NCBI GenBank assembly: GCA_963664605.1
Contig: OY761536.1
Span: 1,798,001 to 1,862,000 of the forward strand
Direction of reading: 5' to 3'
Source: JAHOYW01 sp963664605
GTDB lineage: Bacteria > Verrucomicrobiota > Lentisphaeria > Victivallales > Victivallaceae
Length of the DNA: 64,000 bases
Below, piece after piece: positions 51,963 to 61,103 of the stretch; the first letter of the stretch is position 1; each line of letters starts with the position of its first letter. Below the pieces are notes generated by a model. The model was not told the DNA's origin. It was given only the letters and a program-made list of their open reading frames with translations, and made no database searches. The translations under genes and the position numbers were made by a program.

Positions 51963-52307
51963 TTGAAAAAGTACGAAGCAATATTCATTTTGGATATTAG
52001 AAAAGTTGATGATGAAGGTGCTGGTGTCAGTAGTGAAATCGCAGCTTTAATCGAAAAATGGGGCGGAGAAATGGTTAAGTCCGAATCTCTGGGACGTCGT
52101 CAGTTTGCTTATGAAATCAAAAAACGTAAAGGCGGTATCTATTGGAACTATGTATTCACCGCATTACCGGAAAAAGTTAAAGAGCTCAAGGAGAATTTTC
52201 GCCTTGATGAGCGTGTCCTGCGCAATATGATTATTAACTTTGACCGTCCGGCCGTAGAAAGAAGCGGTGAGCTGGCTTCAACTGAAGAGGCCAAATCAGA
52301 CGATTAG
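51963..52307 (+). CDS. rpsF: 30S ribosomal protein S6
   Basis: The Shine-Dalgarno GGAGGT (51950-51955) lies exactly 7 bp before TTG 51963, which gives the standard S6 start (M)KKYEAIFILD. The ATG at 51945 used by a simple ORF call would place the SD inside the gene. The product has 114 residues with the S6 features VKSESLGRRQFAYEIKKRKG, IYWNYVFTA and LDERVLRNMI. First gene of the S6-SSB-S18-L9-DnaB cluster. Confidence 0.95.
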   Translation: MKKYEAIFILDIRKVDDEGAGVSSEIAALIEKWGGEMVKSESLGRRQFAYEIKKRKGGIYWNYVFTALPEKVKELKENFRLDERVLRNMIINFDRPAVERSGELASTEEAKSDD

Positions 52308-52354
52308 GTATTTGAATATCTGATTTTTTAATAAACAGCCAAAGGAGAGTCTAA

Positions 52355-52879
52355 ATGGCATCACTAAATAAAGTATTTTTACTCGGAAACTTAACCAGAG
52401 TGCCGGAATTGAGATATACTCCAAGCGGCGCTGCTGTCTGTGAATTCGGCTTGGCCGTAAACCGTAAATATGTATCTAACAATCAGGAAAAAGATGAAAC
52501 CTGTTTCGTTAATATTGTAGTTTGGGGTAAACAGGGGGAATCATGTCAGCGTTATCTGGAAAAAGGTTCATTAGCAATGATCGAAGGGCGTTTGCAGTAC
52601 GATCAGTGGGATGATAGAGAAACAGGTAAAAAACGCTCTACTTTGCGCGTTGTCGCTGAAAGGGTACAGTTTGTCGGCGGTAGTCGGCAGCAGGATGGTA
52701 ATTATCAAGCACCGCAACAGCAGAGTGGTGGATATCAGGCTCCGCAGCAGCAAGGTGGAGGACATCAGCAGGGATATGGAAATGCTCCGGCTCAGGGAAG
52801 AGAAAACAATGGTTTCCCGGAAATGCCGAATGATGCTTTTCAAGTGAATAATGATGCTGAAGACGATATTCCATTCTAG
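52355..52879 (+). CDS. ssb: Single-stranded DNA-binding protein
   Basis: 174 residues. OB fold at ~1-110 (LNKVFLLGNLTRVPELRYTP, NIVVWGKQGESCQRYLEKGS, VVAERVQFVGG), then a Gln/Gly-rich linker with the repeated YQAPQQQ unit and the acidic tip DAEDDIPF, which recruits replication proteins. Good AAGGAG site. Placed between rpsF and rpsR, the conserved arrangement. Confidence 0.97.
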   Translation: MASLNKVFLLGNLTRVPELRYTPSGAAVCEFGLAVNRKYVSNNQEKDETCFVNIVVWGKQGESCQRYLEKGSLAMIEGRLQYDQWDDRETGKKRSTLRVVAERVQFVGGSRQQDGNYQAPQQQSGGYQAPQQQGGGHQQGYGNAPAQGRENNGFPEMPNDAFQVNNDAEDDIPF

Positions 52880-52928
52880 AAAATTAGATAAGTTTAATAA
52901 CATTAATTAAAAAACAGGAAAGTAAAAA

Positions 52929-53159
52929 ATGCAAAGAAACAGAACAGGTAGAAAAAGAAGAGCCAGCAAACCAAAGATTTGCCGCTTTTGTGAGTCACAG
53001 ATTCATTACATTGATTTTCTGGATGTGGATACACTCCGTAAATTCCAGACTGAAAAGGGTAAAATCTTACCACGCCGTATTACCGGTACTTGTCTGCAGC
53101 ATCAGAAAATGCTCGGTACCGCAATTAAACGTGCTAGAATCGTTAGTCTGGTATTATAA
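52929..53159 (+). CDS. rpsR: 30S ribosomal protein S18, zinc-binding (C+) form
   Basis: 76 residues. KPKICRFCESQIHYIDFLDV, then LRKFQTEKGKILPRRITGTC and HQKMLGTAIKRARIVSLV are diagnostic. The CxxC pair plus the later Cys and His suggest the zinc-containing paralogue type. AGGAA site before ATG. Confidence 0.97.
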   Translation: MQRNRTGRKRRASKPKICRFCESQIHYIDFLDVDTLRKFQTEKGKILPRRITGTCLQHQKMLGTAIKRARIVSLVL

Positions 53160-53177
53160 AGTAGGAGATTTTTATCA

Positions 53178-53636
53178 ATGGCAAATCAAAAATATGTTTT
53201 ATTGGAAGATGTCGCTGACCTGGGGCTCGCTGGTGATGAAGTATCAGTTTCCGCAGGTTATGCTAGAAATTACCTTGTTCCGAAAGGGCTGGTCACTAAA
53301 CTGACTCCCGGAACAGAGAAAATGCTTGCTGCACGCAAAGAGCAGAACGAAGCGCGCCGTGCTAAAGAATTAGCAGATACAGAAGCTTTGGCAGCTAAAC
53401 TTAATGAAGTTGAATTGACTTTCGCAATGCAGGCTTCTGAGGACAATCAGTTATTTGGTTCTGTAAGTGCGCGTAATATCGTGGAGCAACTCGCTGAAAA
53501 AGAACTTGATGTAACTCATCAGCAGGTAAAACTTGAAGAATCTCTCAAGGAACTTGGTTCTTTTAATGTGGAGATCGCTCTCAGACATGATATTAAAGCA
53601 ACAATCAAAGTGAAAATAGACCGCGCGCAAGCGTAG
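53178..53636 (+). CDS. rplI: 50S ribosomal protein L9
   Basis: 152 residues: the N-terminal domain with VLLEDVADLGLAGDEVSVSA and GYARNYLVPKGLV (the L9 signature), a long connecting helix (~45-80) and the C-terminal domain (LFGSVSARNIVEQLAEKELD, VEIALRHDIKATIKVKI). Binds 23S rRNA. GTAGGAG precedes the ATG; the gene is 18 bp after rpsR. Confidence 0.97.
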   Translation: MANQKYVLLEDVADLGLAGDEVSVSAGYARNYLVPKGLVTKLTPGTEKMLAARKEQNEARRAKELADTEALAAKLNEVELTFAMQASEDNQLFGSVSARNIVEQLAEKELDVTHQQVKLEESLKELGSFNVEIALRHDIKATIKVKIDRAQA

Positions 53637-53659
53637 ACTGTTTTTAAAACATAGAATCT

Positions 53660-55084
53660 ATGGTCAATACTCAAAGTAATGAAAAAGCATCAGGTGCGGC
53701 TGTAAACGAACGCCCTCAACCTCACAATCTTGAGGTTGAAAGGGCGGTTCTGGCGGCAATGCTCCGTGAACCGCAGCCTTGTGTGGATATGGTGATAGAA
53801 CAGCTCAGTTCGGCTGACGCGTTCTATTCTCATATTCATCGTGAAGTTTTTAAGGCGATTGATACGCTTTATAATAAATCTGACTTGGGTGTTGATCTGA
53901 TTTCCGTTGCTCATCAGCTTTCGAAAAACGGTACGCTTGAAGATATCGGCGGTGAAATTTTCCTTGCCGAGCTTTACAATTCAATTGCCACTACTGCCAA
54001 TCTCGAAAGCTGGTGCAATATTACCAGGGAATTTTTCACCCTGCGTAATATGATTAACGTATGCAGTGAATCACTCCTCAAATGTTATGATGATTCAATC
54101 AACGCGAAGGAGTTGATCGACCAGATTGAAACGGACCTTTTCAAAGTCCGTAATGTTACGAGCCGTACTGATATCGTAACTCTCAAGGAAACTCTTGGTG
54201 AAACTTTTAAAAATATACAGGCTTTGATTAACGGCGAAGTTGAAATAGGGATTCCTACCGGCTTGCCGGATCTTGATAACATGATTGGGGGAATGAAGCC
54301 AGGTGAAATGTTTGTTCTGGGGGCTCGTCCGTCAATCGGAAAAACTTCGCTTGCTCTTAACTTGATCCGCAACGTGGCTATACAAACAAGTAAACCGCGT
54401 GCCGTCGCTTTCTTCAGCCTGGAAATGACTTCCGAACAAATCGCCCGCCGTTTGATCTGTACGGAAGCGCGGATTCCTGAAACCAGGTTTTTTGACGGTT
54501 CTTTCAAGCATAACGAGATGGTAAAATTAACTCAGGCTGTCGCGAGCCTGCAAAAAGCGAGAATATTTATTGACCCGACAGGCGGTTTGACTATTGCAGA
54601 ACTGCGGGCAAAAGCGCGTCGTCTTAAGATGATGCACAATGTAGACTTTATTGCGATTGACTACTTGCAGTTGATGAAGGCTGATGGACGAATTGAAAGC
54701 CGCCAGCAGGAAGTAGCTGAAATATCATCAGGTATTAAAAAACTCGCGAAAGAATTGAATATACCGATTTTGGTATTGGCGCAGCTCAATCGTGAAGTTG
54801 AAAAAACCGCTGGCGCTTCAGCCAGGCCTAGACTCAGCCATTTGCGCGAATCCGGTTCTATTGAGCAGGATGCCGATATTGTGAGCTTCCTGCATCGTGA
54901 CCGGGATGAAGCAAAATCAATAAGCGTGGAACAAGATCAGGAAGGACTGGAAGCTGAACTTATATTGGAAAAAAATCGTAACGGGCAGACTGGTATAATA
55001 AAGATGAAATTCTTCCCGTCACGAATGGAATTTGTAAATGTTAAATATACCGCCAAAGACCGCCCGGATAATGAAGGGCAGTAA
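53660..55084 (+). CDS. dnaB: Replicative DNA helicase DnaB
   Basis: 474 residues. The N-terminal DnaB domain has PHNLEVERAVLAAMLRE; the C-terminal RecA-like ATPase has Walker A GARPSIGKTSLALNL, FFSLEMTSEQIARRL, IAIDYLQLM (Walker B), VLAQLNREVEK and LRESGSIEQDADIVSFLHRD. No intein is present. It unwinds DNA at the replication fork as a hexamer. It closes the ribosomal-protein cluster and is followed 18 bp later by bamA. Confidence 0.97.
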   Translation: MVNTQSNEKASGAAVNERPQPHNLEVERAVLAAMLREPQPCVDMVIEQLSSADAFYSHIHREVFKAIDTLYNKSDLGVDLISVAHQLSKNGTLEDIGGEIFLAELYNSIATTANLESWCNITREFFTLRNMINVCSESLLKCYDDSINAKELIDQIETDLFKVRNVTSRTDIVTLKETLGETFKNIQALINGEVEIGIPTGLPDLDNMIGGMKPGEMFVLGARPSIGKTSLALNLIRNVAIQTSKPRAVAFFSLEMTSEQIARRLICTEARIPETRFFDGSFKHNEMVKLTQAVASLQKARIFIDPTGGLTIAELRAKARRLKMMHNVDFIAIDYLQLMKADGRIESRQQEVAEISSGIKKLAKELNIPILVLAQLNREVEKTAGASARPRLSHLRESGSIEQDADIVSFLHRDRDEAKSISVEQDQEGLEAELILEKNRNGQTGIIKMKFFPSRMEFVNVKYTAKDRPDNEGQ

Positions 55085-55102
55085 AAAGGGATTGTTATTA
55101 TT

Positions 55103-57397
55103 GTGAAGAAGCTATTAATTTTGTGGATAACAGCATTATTCGCGTTTTGCTTCGCGTTGGATGCCGCCACGATAAAAAGCATTAAATTTGACCAGCAGGG
55201 CGGTTATTCTTTCCCCCAAAAGATGCTTTTATTTAATATGCAGCAGAAATCCGGCAGGGAATACGATAAAAACACCCTTAATGAAGATATTAAACGGCTT
55301 TACGGTTTAGGTTTTTTCGATGATGTTGTTTCCGAGGTAAAGAAACTTCCCGGCGGAGATGTTGAGATTGTCGTAAAAATCAATGTCAAGCCGCGTGTAA
55401 ATAAAATTCTTTTCAAAGGCAACAAGAAATATCCGACAAAAGAACTTAAGGCTAATGTTGTTCTTGATACTGGAATGCCCTTGAATGATAATAAATTGCG
55501 TATCAGCGCCAACCGGCTGCGGGCTTTTTACCGTGACAAGGGTTATAATGACGCGCAGATTGCTCCGATATTGAAGAGCGTCGGTAAAAACCTGATAGAC
55601 GTTACTTTCAGTATAAAAGAGAATCTTCGAATGAAAGTGGATGATGTGACTTTTACTGGAGCAAAAGTCTTTTCCAACTGGACCCTTAAAAACTCTATTG
55701 CCACCCGGCATTCATATTTAAGCCGCTTTCTTGAAATGGGTTTGCTTGAACGCAAGGAACTGGAAAAAGACAAAGTGCGCTTACGTCAGCTCTACTGGAG
55801 CAAAGGATATCTTGATTTCCGGGTTAAAGATATAAAATTGACTCAGGAGAAGGATAATCCTGAATATGTTGACGTTAATTTTGTGATTTTCGAGGGAAAA
55901 CCCTATAAAATAGGTAAAATAACCATTCTCGGAAACAAAGTCTTCAAAACCAAGGAACTTATGCCTTTGATGCGTATTAGAAAAGGTATGATTTATGATA
56001 CCGAACTGGTTAAAACTTCCATAGATATGATCCAGAATGCCTATGAGTCTTTGGGATATGCTAATATAGCTTGTCGTGAAGTGCGTCTGGCGGACTTCAA
56101 AACCCATATTGTCGATTTGCAGATAATTGTTAATGAAGGACGGAAATTTACCGTCAGCCGGGTCGTTATCAGCGGCAACAATATAACCAAAGATAAAGTT
56201 ATACGGCGAGAACTGGTTATTCAGCCTGGAGATCCTCTGGATAAAAACCGTATTAAGGCGAGTAAAGAGCGCCTTATGGGGATGGGATACTTTAAAAAGG
56301 TTGAAGCCGTTACTGTTAACTCTAATGATTTTAATAAGAAAAATGTTGCTTTCGAAGTTGAAGAAAAACCGGCATATCAGTTTAAAGTCGGTGGTGGTGT
56401 TTCAAGTTACTACTCTTTGGTAGGTATGGCTGAAATCGTCAGTAACAACTTTGATATTTTGGACCCGGGGAATTACTTCCGGGGCGGCGGTCAGCGGATG
56501 CGCTTGCAGGGTATGGTCGGTATCGAACGTAACAGCTTGAATTTCGATTTTGTTGAACCATGGCTTTTCGATATACCTCTGCGTTTTACGGTCAACGGTT
56601 ACTGGAACACAGTTGTTTATCCGAACTGGAACGAAACCCGTTTGGGATTCAGAACTACATTGACTAAAAAAATATTTGATGATTTTACCAGCGCCACAGT
56701 TGGTTATAAATTTGAAAATGTAAATGTTTTTAATATGGATCGTGATAAATCCGAAGAACTCAAGGAAAACGAAGGAAGACAGTTCGTAAGTCAAATCTCT
56801 TTAATGCTTAACCGCGATACCAGAGACAGCATGTTTAATCCGACGTCGGGTTATAATATAAATGCACTGGGGGCGTTGGCAATGAAAGGCCTGGGTTCTA
56901 CTCATAACTTCTATCGTGTGGAACTGAAGGGAAGTCACTACTGGTCGCTGCTTGATAAAGCGCTTATTTTCCAGACTGGGGCTAAAGTCGGTTCGGTTGC
57001 CCGTTTCAACCGTAGCGAACAAGCTCCAATATTCGAAAGATACTTTCTTGGTGGTGGTGAAACTATTCGTGGTTTTCCTTACCGTTCAGTTTCTCCGACA
57101 GATATAAATGATGATCCGGTTGGAGGCCAGACTATGTTGCTGGTCACCGCGACAATGACACATCCTATATACAAGTTTGTCCGTGGTGCAATTTTTGTCG
57201 ATGCCGGTGCAGCCTGGAAGAACTCGTTCTCAATGAATATGGGAAGAATGAATTTGGGCGCTGGTTACGGCCTGCGTATTAAAGTACCATATCTGCAGGC
57301 TCCTATCCAGCTTGACTTGGCTTATCCGATTGTTTCCAACGTGGACGGGCTTCCGCAAAAAGTACGTTTTCACTTTAATATGGGGTTTACCTGGTAG
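55103..57397 (+). CDS. bamA: Outer membrane protein assembly factor BamA
   Basis: 764 residues. Signal peptide (LLILWITALFAFCFALDA) from a GTG start, five POTRA domains to ~420 (each ending in a V-like strand, such as VNKILFKGNKKYPTKELKAN, KVDDVTFTGAKVFSNWTLKN, IGKITILGNKVFKTKELMPL, VSRVVISGNNITKDKVIRRE), then a 16-strand barrel with ETIRGFPYRSVSP (the RGF lid-lock motif) and the C-terminal HFNMGFTW that ends in an aromatic residue. It inserts beta-barrel proteins into the outer membrane and so shows the cell is Gram-negative in plan. Confidence 0.96.
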   Translation: MKKLLILWITALFAFCFALDAATIKSIKFDQQGGYSFPQKMLLFNMQQKSGREYDKNTLNEDIKRLYGLGFFDDVVSEVKKLPGGDVEIVVKINVKPRVNKILFKGNKKYPTKELKANVVLDTGMPLNDNKLRISANRLRAFYRDKGYNDAQIAPILKSVGKNLIDVTFSIKENLRMKVDDVTFTGAKVFSNWTLKNSIATRHSYLSRFLEMGLLERKELEKDKVRLRQLYWSKGYLDFRVKDIKLTQEKDNPEYVDVNFVIFEGKPYKIGKITILGNKVFKTKELMPLMRIRKGMIYDTELVKTSIDMIQNAYESLGYANIACREVRLADFKTHIVDLQIIVNEGRKFTVSRVVISGNNITKDKVIRRELVIQPGDPLDKNRIKASKERLMGMGYFKKVEAVTVNSNDFNKKNVAFEVEEKPAYQFKVGGGVSSYYSLVGMAEIVSNNFDILDPGNYFRGGGQRMRLQGMVGIERNSLNFDFVEPWLFDIPLRFTVNGYWNTVVYPNWNETRLGFRTTLTKKIFDDFTSATVGYKFENVNVFNMDRDKSEELKENEGRQFVSQISLMLNRDTRDSMFNPTSGYNINALGALAMKGLGSTHNFYRVELKGSHYWSLLDKALIFQTGAKVGSVARFNRSEQAPIFERYFLGGGETIRGFPYRSVSPTDINDDPVGGQTMLLVTATMTHPIYKFVRGAIFVDAGAAWKNSFSMNMGRMNLGAGYGLRIKVPYLQAPIQLDLAYPIVSNVDGLPQKVRFHFNMGFTW

Positions 57398-57402
57398 TTA
57401 TT

Positions 57403-57666
57403 ATGCCTGATGAAAAAGATAAAATTGAATTTCCTGTTGATTGGAGTTACCGCATTATAGTTGACGCGGCGAATAAAAGCTGCTGTGACGCGATACGGGA
57501 TTTACTCAAGGAATATGGTATCAAATCTGAACTGGAGAAAAAAGATAAATCGTCCAGCGGTAAATACCAGGCATATCGTCTTCCTGTGATTTTTGAATCC
57601 GAAGAGATAATGAAAGATCTAAGTAGAAGGATTTCGGCTGTCGAGGGCGTAAAATTCATGCTTTAA
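57403..57666 (+). CDS. Small DUF493/YbeD-like protein
   Basis: 87 residues. KIEFPVDWSYRIIVDAANKS, a middle helix (CDAIRDLLKEYGI), KYQAYRLPVIFESEEIMKDL and a final VEGVKFML give the alpha-beta pattern of the DUF493 (YbeD, ACT-like) family, whose members are small putative regulators. It begins 5 bp after bamA and precedes cinA by 15 bp, so it is in the same operon. The family assignment rests on pattern only. Confidence 0.65.
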   Translation: MPDEKDKIEFPVDWSYRIIVDAANKSCCDAIRDLLKEYGIKSELEKKDKSSSGKYQAYRLPVIFESEEIMKDLSRRISAVEGVKFML

Positions 57667-57681
57667 CAGAGGGGAGTCTTA

Positions 57682-58905
57682 ATGATGCGCGTAAGTGTTA
57701 TTTGTACTGGAACTGAATTATTGAAAGGAACCACGGTAAACACTAATTTAAGCTTCATTGGTCAAAAGCTCAGCGAAGCAGGAATTGTGCCGTACAGGGC
57801 GCTTGTTGTTGGCGACAGCCATGCTGATTTACGTGAAGCGGTTGAAGACGCTGCCCGGGATTCCGATCTTATTATTACTACTGGCGGACTTGGCCCCACG
57901 CGTGATGACCTGACACGTAATGTAATTTGCGGCTTTCTCAATTTAAAGCTGCACAGGGATTCCAAAATTGAAGATTATCTGGCCCGTCGCTGGACAAACT
58001 GGCATTCAACTCCGCCGGAAAAAGATTATCTGATGCAGGCTGATATTCCTGAAAATTCAATTGTCCTCAAAAATCGTGTTGGTACAGCACCCGGCTTATG
58101 GATAAAAGCTGAAACAGATTTCATATTACTTCCCGGACCGCCTAATGAATTAAATCCGATGTTTGAAAATGAAGCAATACCTGTCCTGAGGAAGCTTGTC
58201 GCTAAAGCGAATTTCACCTCAAGTTTTATGATAACATCCGCATCTGAATTAATCGTTCAGCAAAAAATAGAACCGTTAACAGAGGGATTGGCTTTATCTT
58301 TGGCATACTGTTCTTCAATTGAGGGCGTGAAAGTCTTTTTCAGCGGAGAGGATGAAGCTTTAGTCAATCAGAAAGCGGATGAGGCGCAAAAGCTTTTCGG
58401 TGACGCAGTCCTGGCGGATAATAAACTCTCATTAATCGAAGAAATTTCCGGGCGTTTGAGAGGGCATGGCTACACTCTTGGAACCGCCGAATCATGTACC
58501 GGAGGCATGATAGCGGCAGCTATAACCGATTTGCCGGGATCATCGCAAATATTTTCAGGATCAATAGTCTCCTACAGCAACGAAGTTAAAGCAAAACTTC
58601 TGGGAGTACCGCAGGATATCCTTGAAAAATATGGAGCGGTCAGTGGCGAATGTGTAAGAGCTATGGCTTTTGGGGCAGTTAGAGCTTTGGAAACTGATGT
58701 GGCGATAGCGGTTAGCGGCATTGCCGGTCCGGACGGCGGCACGGATGAGAAACCTGTTGGTTTAGTTTATATAGCGGCTTTGCTCCATAACGAGATAATC
58801 GTTGCTAAACATATCTTTCCAGGCGGTCGCGACATAGTTCGTGAACGAGCTAAGACCAAAGCATTATTAATGCTCAGAGAGCTGCTTCTGGAGAAACATA
58901 AATAA
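57682..58905 (+). CDS. cinA: CinA family nicotinamide-nucleotide amidase / damage-inducible protein
   Basis: 407 residues. The N-terminal MoCF-like domain has CTGTELLKGTTVNTNLSFIG and TTGGLGPTRDDLTR; the KLHRDSKIEDYL to LLPGPPNEL segment follows. The C-terminal amidase (PncC) domain has GTAESCTGGMIAAAITDLPG, SIVSYSNEVKAKLLGVP, and VSGIAGPDGGTDEKPVG, including the Ser of the catalytic dyad. It recycles NMN and its N-domain acts as a pyrophosphatase in some species. GAGGGGAG is upstream; ATG 57682 and ATG 57685 are both possible. Confidence 0.95.
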   Translation: MMRVSVICTGTELLKGTTVNTNLSFIGQKLSEAGIVPYRALVVGDSHADLREAVEDAARDSDLIITTGGLGPTRDDLTRNVICGFLNLKLHRDSKIEDYLARRWTNWHSTPPEKDYLMQADIPENSIVLKNRVGTAPGLWIKAETDFILLPGPPNELNPMFENEAIPVLRKLVAKANFTSSFMITSASELIVQQKIEPLTEGLALSLAYCSSIEGVKVFFSGEDEALVNQKADEAQKLFGDAVLADNKLSLIEEISGRLRGHGYTLGTAESCTGGMIAAAITDLPGSSQIFSGSIVSYSNEVKAKLLGVPQDILEKYGAVSGECVRAMAFGAVRALETDVAIAVSGIAGPDGGTDEKPVGLVYIAALLHNEIIVAKHIFPGGRDIVRERAKTKALLMLRELLLEKHK

Positions 58906-58918
58906 AGGGGGGCATGAG

Positions 58919-59572
58919 ATGGGGATGATAGAGAGATTTAAAGAAAAGATTAATGAATTGAGGGAAGGCAAAACCGCCTTTGACCCGGCAAGTTTGAATG
59001 ATGAAGTCGCTGTGAAAACAGAATGGACACCAGCTAAAGGTGGCGGTTCAAGTTTTGGTACTCATGTATTCAGAACTATTTCATCAGGTAGGGCTGAATT
59101 TAAAGTTAAAATAGCCGCATTACTTTTTCCGTCAATTTTTATGGTTGCCGGACTTGCGGCGGGTATCGGGATGACTATCGGGGGATTGAAAAAAAATGAT
59201 ATGGAAATGCTTTATTTTGGCATTCCTTTTGGAATTATTTTTTTTCTTGCCGGTTTTTTCATACTTCGAAGTTTTATCACTCCACGGGTATTTGATCTTG
59301 ATATGGGCTATTACTGGAGGGGAAGAAAACCGCCAAATATGAATTCAAAGAAAAATGAGCAATGTCCTTTGGAAGATATACATGCTATTCAGATATTGCG
59401 GGAATACTGCAGAAGTGATAAACAATCATATTACAGTTATGAGTTAAATTTAGTCCTTGAGGACGGCAGCAGGTTAAATGTGGTCGATCATGGAAAACTT
59501 AAACTCATTCAGGAAGATGCCCAAAAGCTTGGCCAATTTTTGAACGTGCCTGTCTGGGATGCGGCTATATAA
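58919..59572 (+). CDS. Hypothetical two-helix membrane protein
   Basis: 217 residues, no family recognised. A charged N-terminus (~1-60) is followed by two hydrophobic segments, VKIAALLFPSIFMVAGLAAG (~70-90) and LYFGIPFGIIFFLAGFFILR (~100-120), then a soluble C-terminal part (~125-217) with WRGRKPPNM, LEDIHAIQILREYC and ELNLVLEDGSRLNVVDHGKL, a beta-rich pattern like the sensor part of DUF3592-type or PH-like membrane proteins. AAGGGGGG precedes the ATG (58919 or 58925). It follows cinA by 13 bp and could be in that operon. Confidence 0.7.
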   Translation: MGMIERFKEKINELREGKTAFDPASLNDEVAVKTEWTPAKGGGSSFGTHVFRTISSGRAEFKVKIAALLFPSIFMVAGLAAGIGMTIGGLKKNDMEMLYFGIPFGIIFFLAGFFILRSFITPRVFDLDMGYYWRGRKPPNMNSKKNEQCPLEDIHAIQILREYCRSDKQSYYSYELNLVLEDGSRLNVVDHGKLKLIQEDAQKLGQFLNVPVWDAAI

Positions 59573-59609
59573 ATAAACGTACTGATTTAGTCACAACTTT
59601 GGAGAGAAT

Positions 59610-60038
59610 ATGATTCGTAAATTTGAAGCAGCGGATATGGAGCGGGTTTTAAATATCTGGCTCAATACTTCGATAATAGCCCATGATTTTGTAAAAAGGG
59701 AGTTCTGGGAATCCAAAGTTGCTGATATGCGAGATATTTATCTTCCCGCGGGAGAAACGTATGTATATGATGAAAATGGAACGATAAAAGGCTTCTTATC
59801 TTTATATAATGATACGTTAGCCGCTATATTTGTCTCTCAGGAGTTTCAAGGGAAGGGAATAGGCAGACAACTGATTGCAAAAGCGAAGGAAGTCCGTAAT
59901 AAGCTGGAGCTTACTGTTTACAAGAAAAATAAGGAAAGTATCGAGTTTTATAAAAAATGCGGCTTTAAGATATTAAGAGAGCAGGTTGACAAGCATACCA
60001 GACAAACAGAGTTGTTAATGGTATTAAGTAATTCGTAA
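59610..60038 (+). CDS. GNAT-family N-acetyltransferase (YiaC-like)
   Basis: 142 residues. Motif A (acetyl-CoA P-loop) is FQGKGIGRQLIAKAKEV at ~85-100; ELTVYKKNKESIEFYKKCGF is motif B; the N-terminus MIRKFEAADMERVLNIWLNT and FLSLYNDTLAAIFVS complete the GNAT fold. The overall pattern is closest to small lysine or protein N-acetyltransferases of the YiaC/YjhQ type. GGAGAG lies before the ATG. The stop codon abuts the convergent argC stop with no spacing. Confidence 0.88.
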   Translation: MIRKFEAADMERVLNIWLNTSIIAHDFVKREFWESKVADMRDIYLPAGETYVYDENGTIKGFLSLYNDTLAAIFVSQEFQGKGIGRQLIAKAKEVRNKLELTVYKKNKESIEFYKKCGFKILREQVDKHTRQTELLMVLSNS

Positions 60039-61067
60039 TCAAACAAGTCCCTCGGCTTCGTCGAACCCGAAGATTATATTCATGCATTGAACAGCTTGCC
60101 CCGAGGCGCCTTTGGTAAGGTTGTCGATAGCGCTGGTCAAAATAACTTTATTGGTATGTGGATCCATGTTGTAAGCTATTTCACAGCAATTGGTCATAGT
60201 CACATATTTTGTGTCGGAAAATTTCTTCGCTCCCAGAACCCTGACGAATTGTTCATTGCCGTAGGCCTTTTCGTAGGCTTCGCCGATCTTTTCCAAAGTG
60301 CAGCCTTCATTAACATTGAGCAGGATAGTTGAATTGATACCCCGGTTCACTGGTACAAGATGCGGTACGAAATTGATTGCTATTCCATGGTCCAGTCCGG
60401 CTGCTGTTGTCATTTCCTGTTCTATTTCCGGCAGATGACGGTGCCCGGTTGTGGCGTAAGCCCGCAGGCTTTCATTGCATTCAGGAAAAATATATGGCTG
60501 GTCTACCTTGCGTCCAGCTCCGGTAACTCCGCTCATGCTGGAAACCACAATCCCTTCGCTGGAAACAAGTCCGGCTTCGAGTAACGGGGCTGTGGGGAGG
60601 ATTGAACTTGTAGGGTAACAACCGGGACAGGCGATCAGCCTTGCGTTTTTTATCTGTTCCCGGTAACGCTCCGGCATGCCGTATACAGCTTCAGCGAGCA
60701 GTTCTGGAGCCGGATGGTCCTCTTTATAATATTCTTTATATTTTTCAGGGCTTTTCAAGCGGAAGTCCGCGGAAATGTCAATGACTTTCAAACCTGACTT
60801 CAACAGAGGAATTGCATATTCAGTAGCTAAACCATGCGGTAACGCCAAAAAGACGACATCACATGATTCAGCAATCTGAGCAATATCCGGGGCGGAAAAT
60901 TCCAGGCCGCTGTCTGTAAAACGGGGAAATACTGTGCTTACCGGTTGACCGGCGTATTTACGGGATGTAATAACCTTGACATCAACTTGACGATGACGGA
61001 TCAAAATCCTCAACAGTTCTTCACCGGCATAGCCGGCAGCACCGATAACAGCAGCCTGAATAGCCAT
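60039..61067 (-). CDS. argC: N-acetyl-gamma-glutamyl-phosphate reductase
   Basis: 342 residues. The Rossmann start is AAVIGAAGYAGEELLRIL (GxxGYxG), the catalytic motif is ACPGCYPTSSILPTAPLLEA with the active Cys, and SGVTGAGRKVDQPYIFPECN plus the late VILTSAIDNLTKGASGQAVQ are standard. It performs the third step of arginine synthesis, reducing N-acetyl-glutamyl phosphate. No other arg gene is in the window. It lies 36 bp downstream of rpsI on the same strand and may be co-transcribed with rplM-rpsI. Confidence 0.97.
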   Translation of the reverse strand: MAIQAAVIGAAGYAGEELLRILIRHRQVDVKVITSRKYAGQPVSTVFPRFTDSGLEFSAPDIAQIAESCDVVFLALPHGLATEYAIPLLKSGLKVIDISADFRLKSPEKYKEYYKEDHPAPELLAEAVYGMPERYREQIKNARLIACPGCYPTSSILPTAPLLEAGLVSSEGIVVSSMSGVTGAGRKVDQPYIFPECNESLRAYATTGHRHLPEIEQEMTTAAGLDHGIAINFVPHLVPVNRGINSTILLNVNEGCTLEKIGEAYEKAYGNEQFVRVLGAKKFSDTKYVTMTNCCEIAYNMDPHTNKVILTSAIDNLTKGASGQAVQCMNIIFGFDEAEGLV

Positions 61068-61103
61068 TTAACAGCCTCAAATATATATAAATATAAGTTG
61101 GAA

